64,000 nucleotides of DNA from Streptomyces sp. WM6386 (GCF_000972385.1 NZ_JXTE01000006.1:62001-126000); one strand, 5' to 3'; positions 42,810 through 51,977 are shown, counted from the first letter of the stretch. Program-made: numbers and translations. Notes: generated from the sequence alone by a model not told the origin.

Positions 42810-42834
42810 AACATGGTCCTGTTATTGTTCCCGT

Positions 42835-43293
42835 ATGACCACCCCCGATTCCGACGGCCCGCTCGCCGAGCAGCTGCTGCGGTTCACGCGGCGTGTGCAC
42901 CGCATCCAGAAGCGGCACATCGAGCAGAGCGGCCTGGGCGTCACTCCTGCCCAGTCGCGGTTGCTGCGCACTCTCGCGCACTACGGCTCGCCGCCGCGCA
43001 TGGCCGATCTGGCCGAGCGCCTGGAGGTCGTGCCGCGCGCGGTGACGTCGTTGGTCGACGGTCTCGAGACGAGCGGCAAGGTGCGGCGGGTGCCGGATCC
43101 GACGAACCGGCGGGTCATCCGGATCGAGCTCACGGACGACGGGCGCAAGGCGCTGCGCGAGCTGCGGGGGGCTCGGAGGTCGGCGGCAGCCGAGATCCTG
43201 GCGCCGCTGACGGAGGAACAGCGCGAGGTGCTGGGCGGGTTGCTGGACACGTTGGTGGACGGCGCCGTGCCCGAGCCGGGGAAGCGTTGTTGA
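42835..43293 (+). CDS. MarR-family transcriptional regulator
   Basis: The 152-residue protein has a complete winged-helix MarR fold: SRLLRTLAHYGSPPRMADLA, the recognition helix VVPRAVTSLVDGLETSG, the wing KVRRVPDPTNRRVIRIELTD and a C-terminal dimerisation helix. The wing contains the conserved DxxNRR motif. It is divergent from the ABC exporter and probably represses both itself and the exporter through the repeat at 42787-42809. The ATG at 42835 lies about 26 bases from the predicted transcription start, with little room for a leader. A strong terminator follows at 43306. Confidence 0.93.
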   Translation: MTTPDSDGPLAEQLLRFTRRVHRIQKRHIEQSGLGVTPAQSRLLRTLAHYGSPPRMADLAERLEVVPRAVTSLVDGLETSGKVRRVPDPTNRRVIRIELTDDGRKALRELRGARRSAAAEILAPLTEEQREVLGGLLDTLVDGAVPEPGKRC

Positions 43294-43305
43294 GGGCATG
43301 AAAGA

Positions 43306-43339
43306 AGGGCCGCGGCTGGTCGCCGCGGCCCTCTTTTTT
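43306..43339 (+). terminator. Strong intrinsic terminator after marR
   Basis: AGGGCCGCGGC (43306-43316) pairs perfectly over 11 bases with GCCGCGGCCCT (43322-43332), with a 5-base loop and CTTTTTT immediately after. This is the clearest intrinsic terminator in the window, and it also separates the convergent symporter gene. Confidence 0.88.
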
Positions 43340-43352
43340 CGTGCAGTTGCCG

Positions 43353-44735
43353 TCAACTGGCCTCGGAGGCCGTCTCCTTGGCCTTCTGGGCGGGTATGGC
43401 GGCGGTCGGCTCCTCGACCTCTACCGGCTCGGGGTCGGGGTCGGCCTTCCCCTGGTCCAGCACCCTCTTCGCCTTGTCCAGGTCCAGCGCGCCCTCCCAG
43501 CGGGACACCGCGAAGACGGCGACACAGTTGCCGAGCAGGTTCGTCACGACGCGCATCGAGTCCATGATGCGGTCCACGCCGAGCAGCAGGGCGACGGCAC
43601 CGGCCGGGATCGCGCCCAGCGAGGAGGCGGTCGCGGACAGGGCGAGGAAGGCCGAGCCCGGGATGCCCGCCATGCCCTTGCTGGTCAGCATCAGCACCAG
43701 CACCACGGTGATCTGCTGGCCGAGGCTGAGGTCGACGCCCACGGCCTGGGCGATGAACAGCGTGCCGATGGAGAGGTAGAGCGAGGCGCCGTCGAGGTTG
43801 AAGGAGTAGCCGGTCGGCAGCACCAGGCCCACGGCGTCGTCGCGGGCGCCGGCCTTGCGCAGCTTCTGCATCACGCGCGGCATGACGGACTCGGTGGACG
43901 CGGTGCCGAGGGCGAGCAGCATCTCCTCGCGGATGTAGCGCAGGAACTTCCAGAGGCTGAGCCCGGTGACCGTCTTGAGGGCGACGGCGAGCAGTGCGAT
44001 GAAGAGCGCGGCGGCCGCGTAGCACAGGATGATCAGCTTGGCGTAGGTCTCGATGACACCGAGGCCGTACTGGCCGATCAGGACGGCCATCGCGCCGAAC
44101 ACCGCGATCGGGGCGAGGCGCATGATGAAGCCGACGACCGCGAAGATGATCTCCTGGGCCTGCTCGATGGCGGGCAGCACCTTCGGCACCTTGGTGTGGC
44201 CGAGGTGGAGCAGCGCGGCACCCACCAGACAGGCCAGGATGAGCACCTGGAGGAGTTGGTTCTCGGCGAAGGCGCCGATGAAGCTGGTGGGGATCGCGTT
44301 GACGATGAACTCGGTCGTCGAGGGCAGCGAGCCGCCGCCGGTCTTCGCGTCGACCGCCGCGCTGTTCAGCGTGGACGGGTCGACATTCATCCCCGAGCCC
44401 GGCTGGACGAGGTTGGCCGCGAGGAGACCGATGATCAGGGCCAGCGTGCTCGCGACCTCGAACCAGATCAGGGCCTTGAGCCCGATCCGGCCGAAGGCCT
44501 TGAGGTCACCGGCCTTGGCGATACCGACGACGACCACGCAGAACACGAGCGGCGAGATGATCGTCTTGATGAGCCGGGTGAAGCCGTCGCCGAGCGGCTG
44601 GAGGTCGGAGGCGAAGTCGGGCCAGAGCTTTCCGACAACGATGCCGAGGACCAGCGCGACGGCGACCTGGGCGAAGAGTGAGGTACGCAGTATGCGTGCG
44701 ACGCGTCGCGGCAGGGACGGGACGGACGGCGGCAC
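43353..44735 (-). CDS. Dicarboxylate/amino acid:cation symporter (DctA/GltP family)
   Basis: This protein of about 460 residues belongs to the DAACS family that imports C4-dicarboxylates or glutamate/aspartate with protons or sodium. Hallmarks are GDGFTRLIKTIISPLVFCVV, the serine-rich re-entrant loop LALGTASTESVMPRVMQKL, LVLPTGYSFNLDGASLYL with the NxDG-type cation site, and LTSKGMAGIPGSAFLALSAT. The GTG at 44735 is chosen because AAGGAG sits 5 bases before it; a GTG at 44741 would overlap that site. The C-terminus is an acidic Pro/Glu tail. With pyruvate carboxylase elsewhere in the window, dicarboxylate uptake is plausible, but the substrate is unproven. Confidence 0.93.
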   Translation of the reverse strand: MPPSVPSLPRRVARILRTSLFAQVAVALVLGIVVGKLWPDFASDLQPLGDGFTRLIKTIISPLVFCVVVVGIAKAGDLKAFGRIGLKALIWFEVASTLALIIGLLAANLVQPGSGMNVDPSTLNSAAVDAKTGGGSLPSTTEFIVNAIPTSFIGAFAENQLLQVLILACLVGAALLHLGHTKVPKVLPAIEQAQEIIFAVVGFIMRLAPIAVFGAMAVLIGQYGLGVIETYAKLIILCYAAAALFIALLAVALKTVTGLSLWKFLRYIREEMLLALGTASTESVMPRVMQKLRKAGARDDAVGLVLPTGYSFNLDGASLYLSIGTLFIAQAVGVDLSLGQQITVVLVLMLTSKGMAGIPGSAFLALSATASSLGAIPAGAVALLLGVDRIMDSMRVVTNLLGNCVAVFAVSRWEGALDLDKAKRVLDQGKADPDPEPVEVEEPTAAIPAQKAKETASEAS

Positions 44736-44914
44736 GGGCACTCCTTGTGAGGGACGTCGGAACGCAGAGGCCCCGAGGGGACGTCGGGGACTTCTGCGAT
44801 ACGGAAAGCGGCTTCCGTGGCGATCACTTTGAAGGCGCCGTTGATCTCCCGCAAGACCGCCGCGTTTCAGCCACGTAAATCACGCCCCGAGTGACGCATC
44901 GCACACAACTCCTC

Positions 44915-46546
44915 TCAGCAGCCTCGGCGATCCTCGGTGAGCACCCCCTGAACAATGGTCAGGGAGCGATCGTGGCAGCCGTCCGATCCGTACAGCCGGT
45001 AGCGCTCGCTCGTCGTGCCGACCGCGTGCCGTTGATCGCGCGGGACGTTGACGGTCCAGGTGGCATCGCCGGTGTAGGTGTCGTCGAGCCGCGACCACGC
45101 TGTTCGGCGGTCATCGCGCGTGACGGTGGCTGCGGCCCGGTCGCCGAGCGTCAGCACGGTCCGCAGCCGGTCGTCCGTACCGAGCGTGGTGGTGCCGTCC
45201 ATGGTGTACGTCCGATGCGTGCGCGTCGTGCGGGCGGGGCCCCGTCCGTCGACGGTGACCGACTCGTCGTCCCCCCAGGTGGCCTGGAGCGCGTCGAAGT
45301 TCTCGCCGTCGGTCCAGCGGTGTGCGGAGGTGTTGGTGAGCGCGCGCCGGACGGTGGTGGTCACACGGCCGTGGGAGGTGTCGACGTATCCGGCGACGGC
45401 GAGCCGGTGCGCGCCCTCGGTGTCCAGGCGGTGCTCCGAACCGGGGGTGTACGTCGAGGAGTTGGCGAGGTCTCCGACCGTGTGCGTGGTGAGCTTGCCG
45501 GTGACCCGCTCGCTCTTCGCGTCCTGCCAGACGAGGACGTTCACGGGGGCGCTCCAGCCGCTCTGTCCCTCGGGGACGCCGACGACGTCGACCTCTACGC
45601 GGTGGGGACGGCCGTCGTTGAGAATCCCGGCGAACGGCGTCAGGTCGTATTCGATCGGCTTGACGTCGAAGGCGCGCGGTCCCGGAACGACGTACCAGAG
45701 GAAGGGGTTGGACCAGCCGCCGGTCCACACGTGCGGGAACGGCGCGGCGATCCCGGCGAGCCGGCCGTCGACCTTGATCTGCACCTCGCGGTAGGGGCCG
45801 CCCGTCGCCTTGCAGGAGTACGGCGCCTCGTCGGGCACCGTCAGATACCAGTACTCCTCGCAGCCGCCGCCGGATCCGGTGGCGTACACCTCGGCGACGA
45901 TGCGTTCGCTGTTGCGCGGGGTGGTGACGGTGCCGTCGGTCGGGGTCAGGATCCGGTCGGGGGTCGTGGCGGGGCGGCCGGCGTAGAACGTCAGGGTGAC
46001 CTTGACGTCGATGATGCCGGTGTACGTGTCGTCGACGACGTTCCCGATGAGCATCTCGACGTCGTGGCCGGCGCGGAAGGCGTCGCTGTAGCGCGTGACG
46101 TCCTTCTCGACCGACCACTCGATGCCGTCGGGCGAGGGCTGCGGGGTCGACGTACGGAAGATCTCGATCCCGCCGACGTGCAGATAGCCGAGCCGGTCGT
46201 ACTGACGCCCCTTCACCTTGCCGTCCATCCGCAGCACGACCTTGCTCCAGCGGTCGCCGCAGCCGTCGGGCGGGGTGTAAGTGCCCTTGTACGGCGTGAA
46301 GTCACGGAACTGCGCCTCGGCGAGCGTGACTTCGCAGGACCTGCCGGAGGGTTTGGTGACGGGCGGGGCGGCGGTGATGGGATCGTGCCAGTCGGAGCCG
46401 AACTCGGCGGGGACGGCGGCGGATTGAGCGGGCGCGCCGCTTGACTGGACGAGCGCGTCGGTCGATCGGGCTGGGGTCGCCCCGAGGAGGGTGCTCGCCA
46501 GGAGGGTCGCTCCGGCGAACATGGACATGATGATCCGTCTCTTCAT
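44915..46546 (-). CDS. Secreted PNGase A-family protein (peptide N-glycan amidase-like)
   Basis: This 543-residue secreted protein has a signal peptide (IIMSMFAGATLLASTLLGAT, cleavage near ARS) and resembles the peptide-N4-(N-acetyl-beta-glucosaminyl)asparagine amidase A family known from plants and fungi. Recognisable blocks are CEVTLAEAQFRDFTPYKGTY, WSKVVLRMDGKVKGRQYDRL, YLHVGGIEIFRTSTPQPSPDG and RVEVDVVGVPEGQSGWSAPV. PNGase A removes N-glycans from glycopeptides. In Streptomyces a role in scavenging glycans from plant or fungal protein is plausible but untested. The L,D-transpeptidase gene upstream on the same strand is 57 bases away. Confidence 0.82.
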   Translation of the reverse strand: MKRRIIMSMFAGATLLASTLLGATPARSTDALVQSSGAPAQSAAVPAEFGSDWHDPITAAPPVTKPSGRSCEVTLAEAQFRDFTPYKGTYTPPDGCGDRWSKVVLRMDGKVKGRQYDRLGYLHVGGIEIFRTSTPQPSPDGIEWSVEKDVTRYSDAFRAGHDVEMLIGNVVDDTYTGIIDVKVTLTFYAGRPATTPDRILTPTDGTVTTPRNSERIVAEVYATGSGGGCEEYWYLTVPDEAPYSCKATGGPYREVQIKVDGRLAGIAAPFPHVWTGGWSNPFLWYVVPGPRAFDVKPIEYDLTPFAGILNDGRPHRVEVDVVGVPEGQSGWSAPVNVLVWQDAKSERVTGKLTTHTVGDLANSSTYTPGSEHRLDTEGAHRLAVAGYVDTSHGRVTTTVRRALTNTSAHRWTDGENFDALQATWGDDESVTVDGRGPARTTRTHRTYTMDGTTTLGTDDRLRTVLTLGDRAAATVTRDDRRTAWSRLDDTYTGDATWTVNVPRDQRHAVGTTSERYRLYGSDGCHDRSLTIVQGVLTEDRRGC

Positions 46547-46603
46547 GGCCGGTGTTCTACGGCGAGTTGGGCGCCCTCCGCAATGAGGCCTCCCCCGCGA
46601 GTG

Positions 46604-47314
46604 CTAGCTCGCCAGGCCGTCCCCGTCCCCCATCACCACCACAGGATGCCGGTCCGGGTCGAGCGTGCGCAGCAGGTACCGCATGGCCGATCTGGACAGG
46701 CTGACGCAGGCGGACGTACCGCTGCCGTGGTCCATGTGCAGCCAGATACCGCCGCCCTTGGCCTCGCCGCCGGGCCGGGTGGGGTCGTTCGGCGGGGTGC
46801 CCCTGACCCGGTTGTAGTCGATGGCGATGACGAAGTCGAAGTCGTGCCAGTGGGACTCGGCCCACCAGCGCGGTGCCGCGAAGGCGGCGGACCGGGTGTA
46901 CGGGAGCCTGGAGCCGGGGTCGGCGAGGACCCCGCCCGCGTCGGTGAGGGTGAACACGCCGACAGGGCTGCGCTTGTCGCCCTCGCGATGGTCGGTGGTC
47001 CAGCCCTTCTTGCCGTTGTGCGCGGGCCAACTGCGGGTGCGCTCCCAGGCGGAGCCGTGCCTCGTGTAGAGAACGACCGTGGAATCGGGCGAGTTCCTGC
47101 CGTCGCCGTAGACCGCGACGACCTGGCGGGAGTCGTCGGGGATGCGGCGCCGGAGGCGGTCGCCGATGTCCGGGACGCCGATGGGGGCGGCGGCGGGAGC
47201 GGTGGTCGTGGGCCTCGCCGCGGGTTTCGCCGGTTCGGTCCGGGGGCTCGCGCAGGCGGCCAGGGCCGCCAGGAGGATCCCGCAGGCCACCGCACGTCGT
47301 ACATCGCTCGCCAC
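46604..47314 (-). CDS. L,D-transpeptidase-like lipoprotein (YkuD superfamily)
   Basis: This 236-residue protein has a lipoprotein signal with lipobox LAAC (Cys21), a Pro/Thr/Ala linker and a YkuD-like domain. The catalytic cysteine is Cys203 in GTSACVSLS, with His193 and His196 in LHMDHGSG as the partner. In canonical enzymes the motif is SxGCIRM; here it is SACVSL, a variant found in a subgroup of actinobacterial proteins. The usual role is making 3-3 cross-links in peptidoglycan. The GTG at 47314 is the only start in front of the signal peptide. It is divergent from the ABC exporter pair at 47450. Confidence 0.82.
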   Translation of the reverse strand: MASDVRRAVACGILLAALAACASPRTEPAKPAARPTTTAPAAAPIGVPDIGDRLRRRIPDDSRQVVAVYGDGRNSPDSTVVLYTRHGSAWERTRSWPAHNGKKGWTTDHREGDKRSPVGVFTLTDAGGVLADPGSRLPYTRSAAFAAPRWWAESHWHDFDFVIAIDYNRVRGTPPNDPTRPGGEAKGGGIWLHMDHGSGTSACVSLSRSAMRYLLRTLDPDRHPVVVMGDGDGLAS

Positions 47315-47449
47315 CCCGCCATGGTCGCATCCGTCGACCGGAAAACCGTTTGCCTCCGACCCTGCGATGACGCGAACCTTTCACGGTTTGCTACCGCCGT
47401 CCGCGGCCCTTCCACCCCCCTGACACGAGCCACTGGGACGTCATCCGTC

Positions 47450-49234
47450 ATGCAGATTCACGACCTTCCGTATCCCGACCCGGGTGTGCCGGACGCGCGC
47501 TCGGGCCCCCGATTCCTGTGGTGGCTCTTCCGGAATCAGCTGGGCGGACAACTCAGATCCCTGGCCTGGGGACTGGTGCACTTCGTGTCCGTCTCCGCCC
47601 TGCCGTTCTGTGTGGGCCTCGCCGTACAGGCCGTCGTCGACCGATCCGGCAGCCGGCTCGCCCTCGCGGGCGGGCTGCTGGCACTGGCCTGCGCCGGCAG
47701 CGCGATCGGCGACACCTTCCTGCACCGCGCCGCCATCACCAACTGGATCACCGCCGCCGCCCGCGTCCAGCAGCTGCTGGCCCGCAAGGCCTCCTCGCTG
47801 GGCTCGGGGCTCACCCGACGGGTCTCGGCCGGTGAGGTCGTGGCCGTCTCCACGGGTGACATCGAGAAGATCGGCTGGTTCGTGGAGGCCGTCTCCCGGT
47901 TCACCGCCGCGGCGCTCACCATCGTGATCGTCTGCGTGGGCCTGGTGGTCTACCAGCCGGCGCTCGGCGTCGTGGTCGCCGTGGGTCTGCCGGTGCTGGC
48001 GGTCGCCGTACTGCCGCTGCTGCCCCGCGCCACCCGGCGTGCCGACTTCCAGCGGGAGAAGGCGGGCCGTGCCACCGAGCTGGCCTCGGACACGGTCGCC
48101 GGACTGCGGGTGCTGCGTGGCATCGGCGGCGAGGAGCTCTTCCTCGACCGCTACCGCAGCGCCTCGCAGGAGGTGCGCCATGCCGCCGTGCGCAGCGCCC
48201 GCATGTGGTCCCTGATCTCCGCGATCCAGGTGCTGCTGCCGGGGCTGCTGCTGATCGCGGTCGTCTGGCACGGCGTCGGGCTGGCCCGCGAGGGCCGGAT
48301 CACCATCGGCGAACTCGTCGCCACCTACAGCTCGGTCATGATCCTCACCTATCCGCTGCGGCACTTCGAGGAGATCGCCATGGCGTACTCCTTCTCGCGT
48401 CCGTCGGCCCGCCGGGCCGCACGGGTGCTGTCGCTGGAGCGCGCCACGTCCGAGGAGGGTTCGCTGGCCGGTGACACGCCCTCCGGTGATCTGTACGACC
48501 CGGCGACCGGTGTGCTCGCGCCGGCCGGCCGGCTCACCGCCGTGGTGTGCGGCGACCCGGACGCGGCGGGACAGCTGGCGGAGCGTCTTGGCGGCCACCC
48601 CGCCGAAGAGGCGACGTCCGTGCTGCTGGGCGGGGTGCCGCTGGACGAGCTGCCGCTCTCGGTCGCGCGGACCGCCGTCCTCGTCCAGGACAAGGACCCG
48701 GTCCTGCTGTCCGGCACCCTGCGCGAGCTGCTCGACGTACCCGCCTCGGGTGACATCGACCCGAGGCAGGCGCTGACGGCGGCGCAGTGCGACGACGTCC
48801 TGGCCGCGCTCGTCCAGGGCTCGCTCGGCGCCGAGGACCCGATGGACGCCCGGATCACCGAACGCGGGCGCTCCCTGTCGGGCGGCCAGCGCCAGCGGCT
48901 CGCCCTGGCCCGGTCGCTGATCACCGACCCGGAGGTGCTGGTCCTGGACGAGCCGACCTCCGCCGTCGACTCGCACACCGAGGCCCGGATCGCCGAGGGC
49001 GTCCGGAACCTGCGCTCCGGCCGTACGACCGTGGTCTTCACCTCGTCGCCGCTGCTCCTGGACCGTGCGGACCGGGTCGTGCTGGTGCACGAGGGCGAGG
49101 TCGTGGCCGTGGGCGTGCACCGCGAACTGGTGCACAAGGAACCCCGGTACCGCGCGGTCGTGACCCGCGAGACCGAATCCACCGACGACGACGCCCGGAC
49201 GGGCGTTCTGGAAGAGATCGAGGAGACGGCATGA
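47450..49234 (+). CDS. ABC exporter half A with degenerate Walker A
   Basis: This 594-residue half-transporter has an N-terminal six-helix exporter domain and a C-terminal ATPase domain. The Walker A position (residues 367-373 and after) reads GDPDAAGQLAERLGG and lacks the essential Gly-Lys-Ser/Thr, so it cannot bind ATP in the normal way. The signature LSGGQRQR (about 476-483) and Walker B VLVLDEPTSAVD are intact. The following gene overlaps by ATGA and has the opposite defect, so the two should form an asymmetric heterodimer. The ATG at 47450 lies just before the family N-terminus (MQIHDLPYPDPGVPDARSGP); the frame is open upstream but antisense to the L,D-transpeptidase gene. The substrate is unknown. 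Confidence 0.9.
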   Translation: MQIHDLPYPDPGVPDARSGPRFLWWLFRNQLGGQLRSLAWGLVHFVSVSALPFCVGLAVQAVVDRSGSRLALAGGLLALACAGSAIGDTFLHRAAITNWITAAARVQQLLARKASSLGSGLTRRVSAGEVVAVSTGDIEKIGWFVEAVSRFTAAALTIVIVCVGLVVYQPALGVVVAVGLPVLAVAVLPLLPRATRRADFQREKAGRATELASDTVAGLRVLRGIGGEELFLDRYRSASQEVRHAAVRSARMWSLISAIQVLLPGLLLIAVVWHGVGLAREGRITIGELVATYSSVMILTYPLRHFEEIAMAYSFSRPSARRAARVLSLERATSEEGSLAGDTPSGDLYDPATGVLAPAGRLTAVVCGDPDAAGQLAERLGGHPAEEATSVLLGGVPLDELPLSVARTAVLVQDKDPVLLSGTLRELLDVPASGDIDPRQALTAAQCDDVLAALVQGSLGAEDPMDARITERGRSLSGGQRQRLALARSLITDPEVLVLDEPTSAVDSHTEARIAEGVRNLRSGRTTVVFTSSPLLLDRADRVVLVHEGEVVAVGVHRELVHKEPRYRAVVTRETESTDDDARTGVLEEIEETA

Positions 49235-51012
49235 TCGGCGTGGCGCCACCGGCGTACGACCCGGCGGCCCCGACGACGGCGAACACCCTGCCCGTCGGGG
49301 GCGCCGCGACCGTGCGCGCGTACGTGACCGAACTGTTCCGCCGGCACCGACGTGCCTTCCTGGTCCTGATCGCCGTCAACACGGTGTCCGTGCTGGCGTC
49401 GATGGTGGGGCCGTGGCTCCTCGGCGGGCTCGTGGAGCGGGTCTCGGAAGAGGCTAGGGAACTTCATCTGGAGCTGACCGCCGGGCTGTTCGTGCTCGCG
49501 CTCGTCGTCCAGGCCGTGTTCGTACGGCAGGTACGGCTGCGCGGCGCGATGCTCGGCGAGCGGATGCTGGCCGACCTGCGCGAGGACTTCCTCGTACGGT
49601 CGGTCGGGCTGCCGCCTGGTGTCCTGGAACGGGCCGGCACGGGTGATCTGCTGTCCCGGATCACGACCGACATCGACCGGCTGGCCAATGCGATGCGCGA
49701 GGCCGTGCCCCAGCTGTCGATCGGTGTGGTGTGGGTCTTCCTGCTGCTCGGCGGGCTCGTCGTCACCGCGCCGCCGCTGGCCGCCGCCGTGCTGCTCGCC
49801 CTGCCGGTGCTGGTGGTCGGGTGCCGCTGGTACTTCAAGCGGGCGCCGTCCGCCTACCGCTCGGAGGCCGCCGGGTACGCGGCCGTCGCCGCCGCGCTCG
49901 CCGAGACCGTGGACGCCGGGCACACCGTCGAGGCACATCGCCTCGGCGCGCGCCGCGTCGAACTGTCGGAGCAGCGGATCAAGGAGTGGACGGCCTGGGA
50001 GCGCTACACGCTCTATCTGCGGTCGGTGCTCTTCCCGTTCATCAACGTCACCCACGTGTTGATCCTCTCCTCGGTTCTGATGGTCGGCGGTGTGTTCGTC
50101 CTGCAGGGCTGGATCGACGTCGGTCAGCTCACGACCGGTGCGCTGATCGCGCAGATGCTCGTAGACCCGGTCGGGCTGATCCTGCGCTGGTACGACGAGC
50201 TCCAGGTGGCCCAGGTGTCGCTGGCCCGGCTGGTCGGCGTCCGGGACGTCGAGCCGGACGCCGGCGACGACTCGGTGAGTCCCGACGGGCGCGAGGTGCA
50301 CGCGGACCGGGTGCACTTCGGCTACCTCGAGGGCGTGGACGTGCTGCGCAAGGTGTCCCTGGAGGTCGCCCCCGGCACCCGTCTCGCGCTGGTCGGCCCG
50401 TCCGGGGCGGGCAAGTCCACCCTGGGCAGGCTGCTCGCGGGGATCTACGCGCCCCGGGACGGCCGGATCACCCTGGGCGGTGCGGAACTGTCCCGGATGC
50501 CGGCCGAGCGGGTCCGCTCGCACGTGGCCCTGGTGAACCAGGAACACCACGTCTTCGTGGGCTCGCTCCGCGACAACCTGCTCCTGGCCCGCACCTCCGC
50601 CGTCGAGGCCGAACTGTGGGCGGCGCTGGGCGCGGTCGACGCGGACGGCTGGGCGCGGGCCCTGGACGAGGGGCTGGACACGGAGGTCGGCTCGGGCGGC
50701 CTGGCCCTCACCCCGGCCCAGGCGCAGCAGATCGCGCTGGCCCGTCTGGTGCTGGCCGACCCGCACACGCTGGTCCTCGACGAGGCGACGTCCCTGCTGG
50801 ACCCGCGCGCGGCCCGGCACCTGGAACGGTCCCTGGCCCGGGTCCTCGACGGCCGCACGGTCGTCGCCATCGCCCACCGTCTGCACACCGCCCACGACGC
50901 GGATGTCATCGCGGTCGTGGAGAACGGCCGCATCAGCGAGCTGGGCAGCCATGACGAGCTGGTGGCGGCGGACGGGGCGTACGCGTCGCTGTGGAGGTCG
51001 TGGCACGGCTGA
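49231..51012 (+). CDS. ABC exporter half B with degenerate signature motif
   Basis: This 593-residue half-transporter partners the preceding gene, with which it overlaps by ATGA. Its Walker A is intact (GPSGAGKST, residues 389-397) and Walker B reads LVLDEATSLLD, but the ABC signature is LALTPAQAQQ in place of LSGGQ. In the head-to-tail dimer its Walker A meets the intact LSGGQ of half A, making one working site. Its poor signature meets the dead Walker A of half A, making a silent site. This is the arrangement known for TM287/288 and BmrCD-like exporters, here unusually extreme on the silent side. A hairpin follows at 51034. Confidence 0.92.
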   Translation: MIGVAPPAYDPAAPTTANTLPVGGAATVRAYVTELFRRHRRAFLVLIAVNTVSVLASMVGPWLLGGLVERVSEEARELHLELTAGLFVLALVVQAVFVRQVRLRGAMLGERMLADLREDFLVRSVGLPPGVLERAGTGDLLSRITTDIDRLANAMREAVPQLSIGVVWVFLLLGGLVVTAPPLAAAVLLALPVLVVGCRWYFKRAPSAYRSEAAGYAAVAAALAETVDAGHTVEAHRLGARRVELSEQRIKEWTAWERYTLYLRSVLFPFINVTHVLILSSVLMVGGVFVLQGWIDVGQLTTGALIAQMLVDPVGLILRWYDELQVAQVSLARLVGVRDVEPDAGDDSVSPDGREVHADRVHFGYLEGVDVLRKVSLEVAPGTRLALVGPSGAGKSTLGRLLAGIYAPRDGRITLGGAELSRMPAERVRSHVALVNQEHHVFVGSLRDNLLLARTSAVEAELWAALGAVDADGWARALDEGLDTEVGSGGLALTPAQAQQIALARLVLADPHTLVLDEATSLLDPRAARHLERSLARVLDGRTVVAIAHRLHTAHDADVIAVVENGRISELGSHDELVAADGAYASLWRSWHG

Positions 51013-51033
51013 CACCGCCGCCCGGCCGGTCCC

Positions 51034-51065
51034 GGGAGCCGTCGCACTCCGGTGCGGCGGCTCCC
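51034..51065. terminator. Hairpin after the ABC exporter pair
   Basis: GGGAGCCG and CGGCTCCC pair over 8 bases, with GCAC/GTGC extending the stem after one internal mismatch pair and a TCCG loop. It begins 21 bases after the stop of half B. No T-tract follows, as is common for Streptomyces terminators. Confidence 0.6.
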
Positions 51066-51500
51066 TGGCCGTTCGGTGCGCGGGTACGCCCTCTCGTCGC
51101 CGTCCGCCGACGGGGTGGGGCGCGGCCCGGGCGGTGCGAGGTGCGCGGCCGATCCGGTGACCGAGTTGCCGTCCTCTCGGTCCGGAGTCCGTGCGCCGCT
51201 CCGGTGCGGGGCAGCGCTGCGTCCCCGGGCTTCGGACCCTTTGCCGACCTGGTCAGGCGTGGCCCGTCCCGGCGCCCCGGGCCCGTCACCGACCAGGCGC
51301 GATGTGACCCGGTCCCCGTGCATCGCGGCCCGTCCGCGCTCCGTGCCGTTGCGCCGGGGTGAAAAGGGGTGGAAGGCTGGAGAGCGGCACCGGTTCGGGG
51401 AACGTCCGGAAACCACGCGTTTCGCGCCGGACGCAGCCTGTGCCCGCACCGCGGACGGCCGCGGTGGCCACGGGCCCGGCCCCACCACCTGGAGGTATCC
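51066..51500. other. Non-coding gap upstream of the DUF5709-L31 pair
   Basis: No convincing gene is present on either strand in these 435 bases. All long open frames here are arginine/proline-rich shadows. The last 140 bases probably hold the promoter of the gene at 51501, but I could not identify a clear -35/-10 pair or a Zur-type operator. Confidence 0.5.
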
Positions 51501-51962
51501 GTGAACAGCGCCGACGGATGGGGAGACGACGTCTACCAGCCCGACGGGTCCGAGGTCCAGGACGACGCGGGCCTGCTGGATCCGGAGGACACCCTCGACG
51601 ACGACGGTGTCGGCGACCCCCTCGACCGGGGCTGGTCTCCTCCGGAGCGTCCCTGGGCGGTCGAGCACACCGGTGTGACGGCGGCCGAGCACGAGACCCT
51701 GGACCAGCGGCTCGCCGAGGAGCTGCCGGAGGCCCCCGTGCCCGACGGTGACGGCCTCGGCGACTGCGACGGCAGCGACGGCGAACTCCTGGACAACGAG
51801 GTCGGCGCCCGCCGCTCCGGCCGGCTCGTGGCCCCCGACGAGGGCGCCCATGAGGACGACGAGAGTGGCCTGATCGCCACGGATGTGGGCATCGACGGTG
51901 CGGCGGCGTCGGCCGAGGAGGCCGCGATGCACATCGTCGACGAGGACGCCCTGTCCGGCTGA
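51501..51962 (+). CDS. DUF5709 family acidic protein
   Basis: This 153-residue protein is strongly acidic (long runs such as DAGLLDPEDTLDDDGVGDPL) and has the DUF5709 layout: a repeated aspartate-rich motif with YQPDGSEVQDDAG, the conserved DRGWSPPERPWAVE, and a C-terminal AAMHIVDEDAL. The family is actinobacterial and has no known role. The GTG at 51501 has GGAGG 5 bases before it. The ribosomal protein gene starts 15 bases downstream, so the two are probably co-transcribed and this protein may be made under the same conditions. Confidence 0.85.
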   Translation: MNSADGWGDDVYQPDGSEVQDDAGLLDPEDTLDDDGVGDPLDRGWSPPERPWAVEHTGVTAAEHETLDQRLAEELPEAPVPDGDGLGDCDGSDGELLDNEVGARRSGRLVAPDEGAHEDDESGLIATDVGIDGAAASAEEAAMHIVDEDALSG

Positions 51963-51977
51963 CCCCGAGGAGCACAC

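Noticed and set aside
44742..44914. Possible small ORF or attenuator upstream of the dicarboxylate symporter
   Set aside because: The minus-strand frame here continues as a shadow into the symporter gene, and only weak short palindromes are present.
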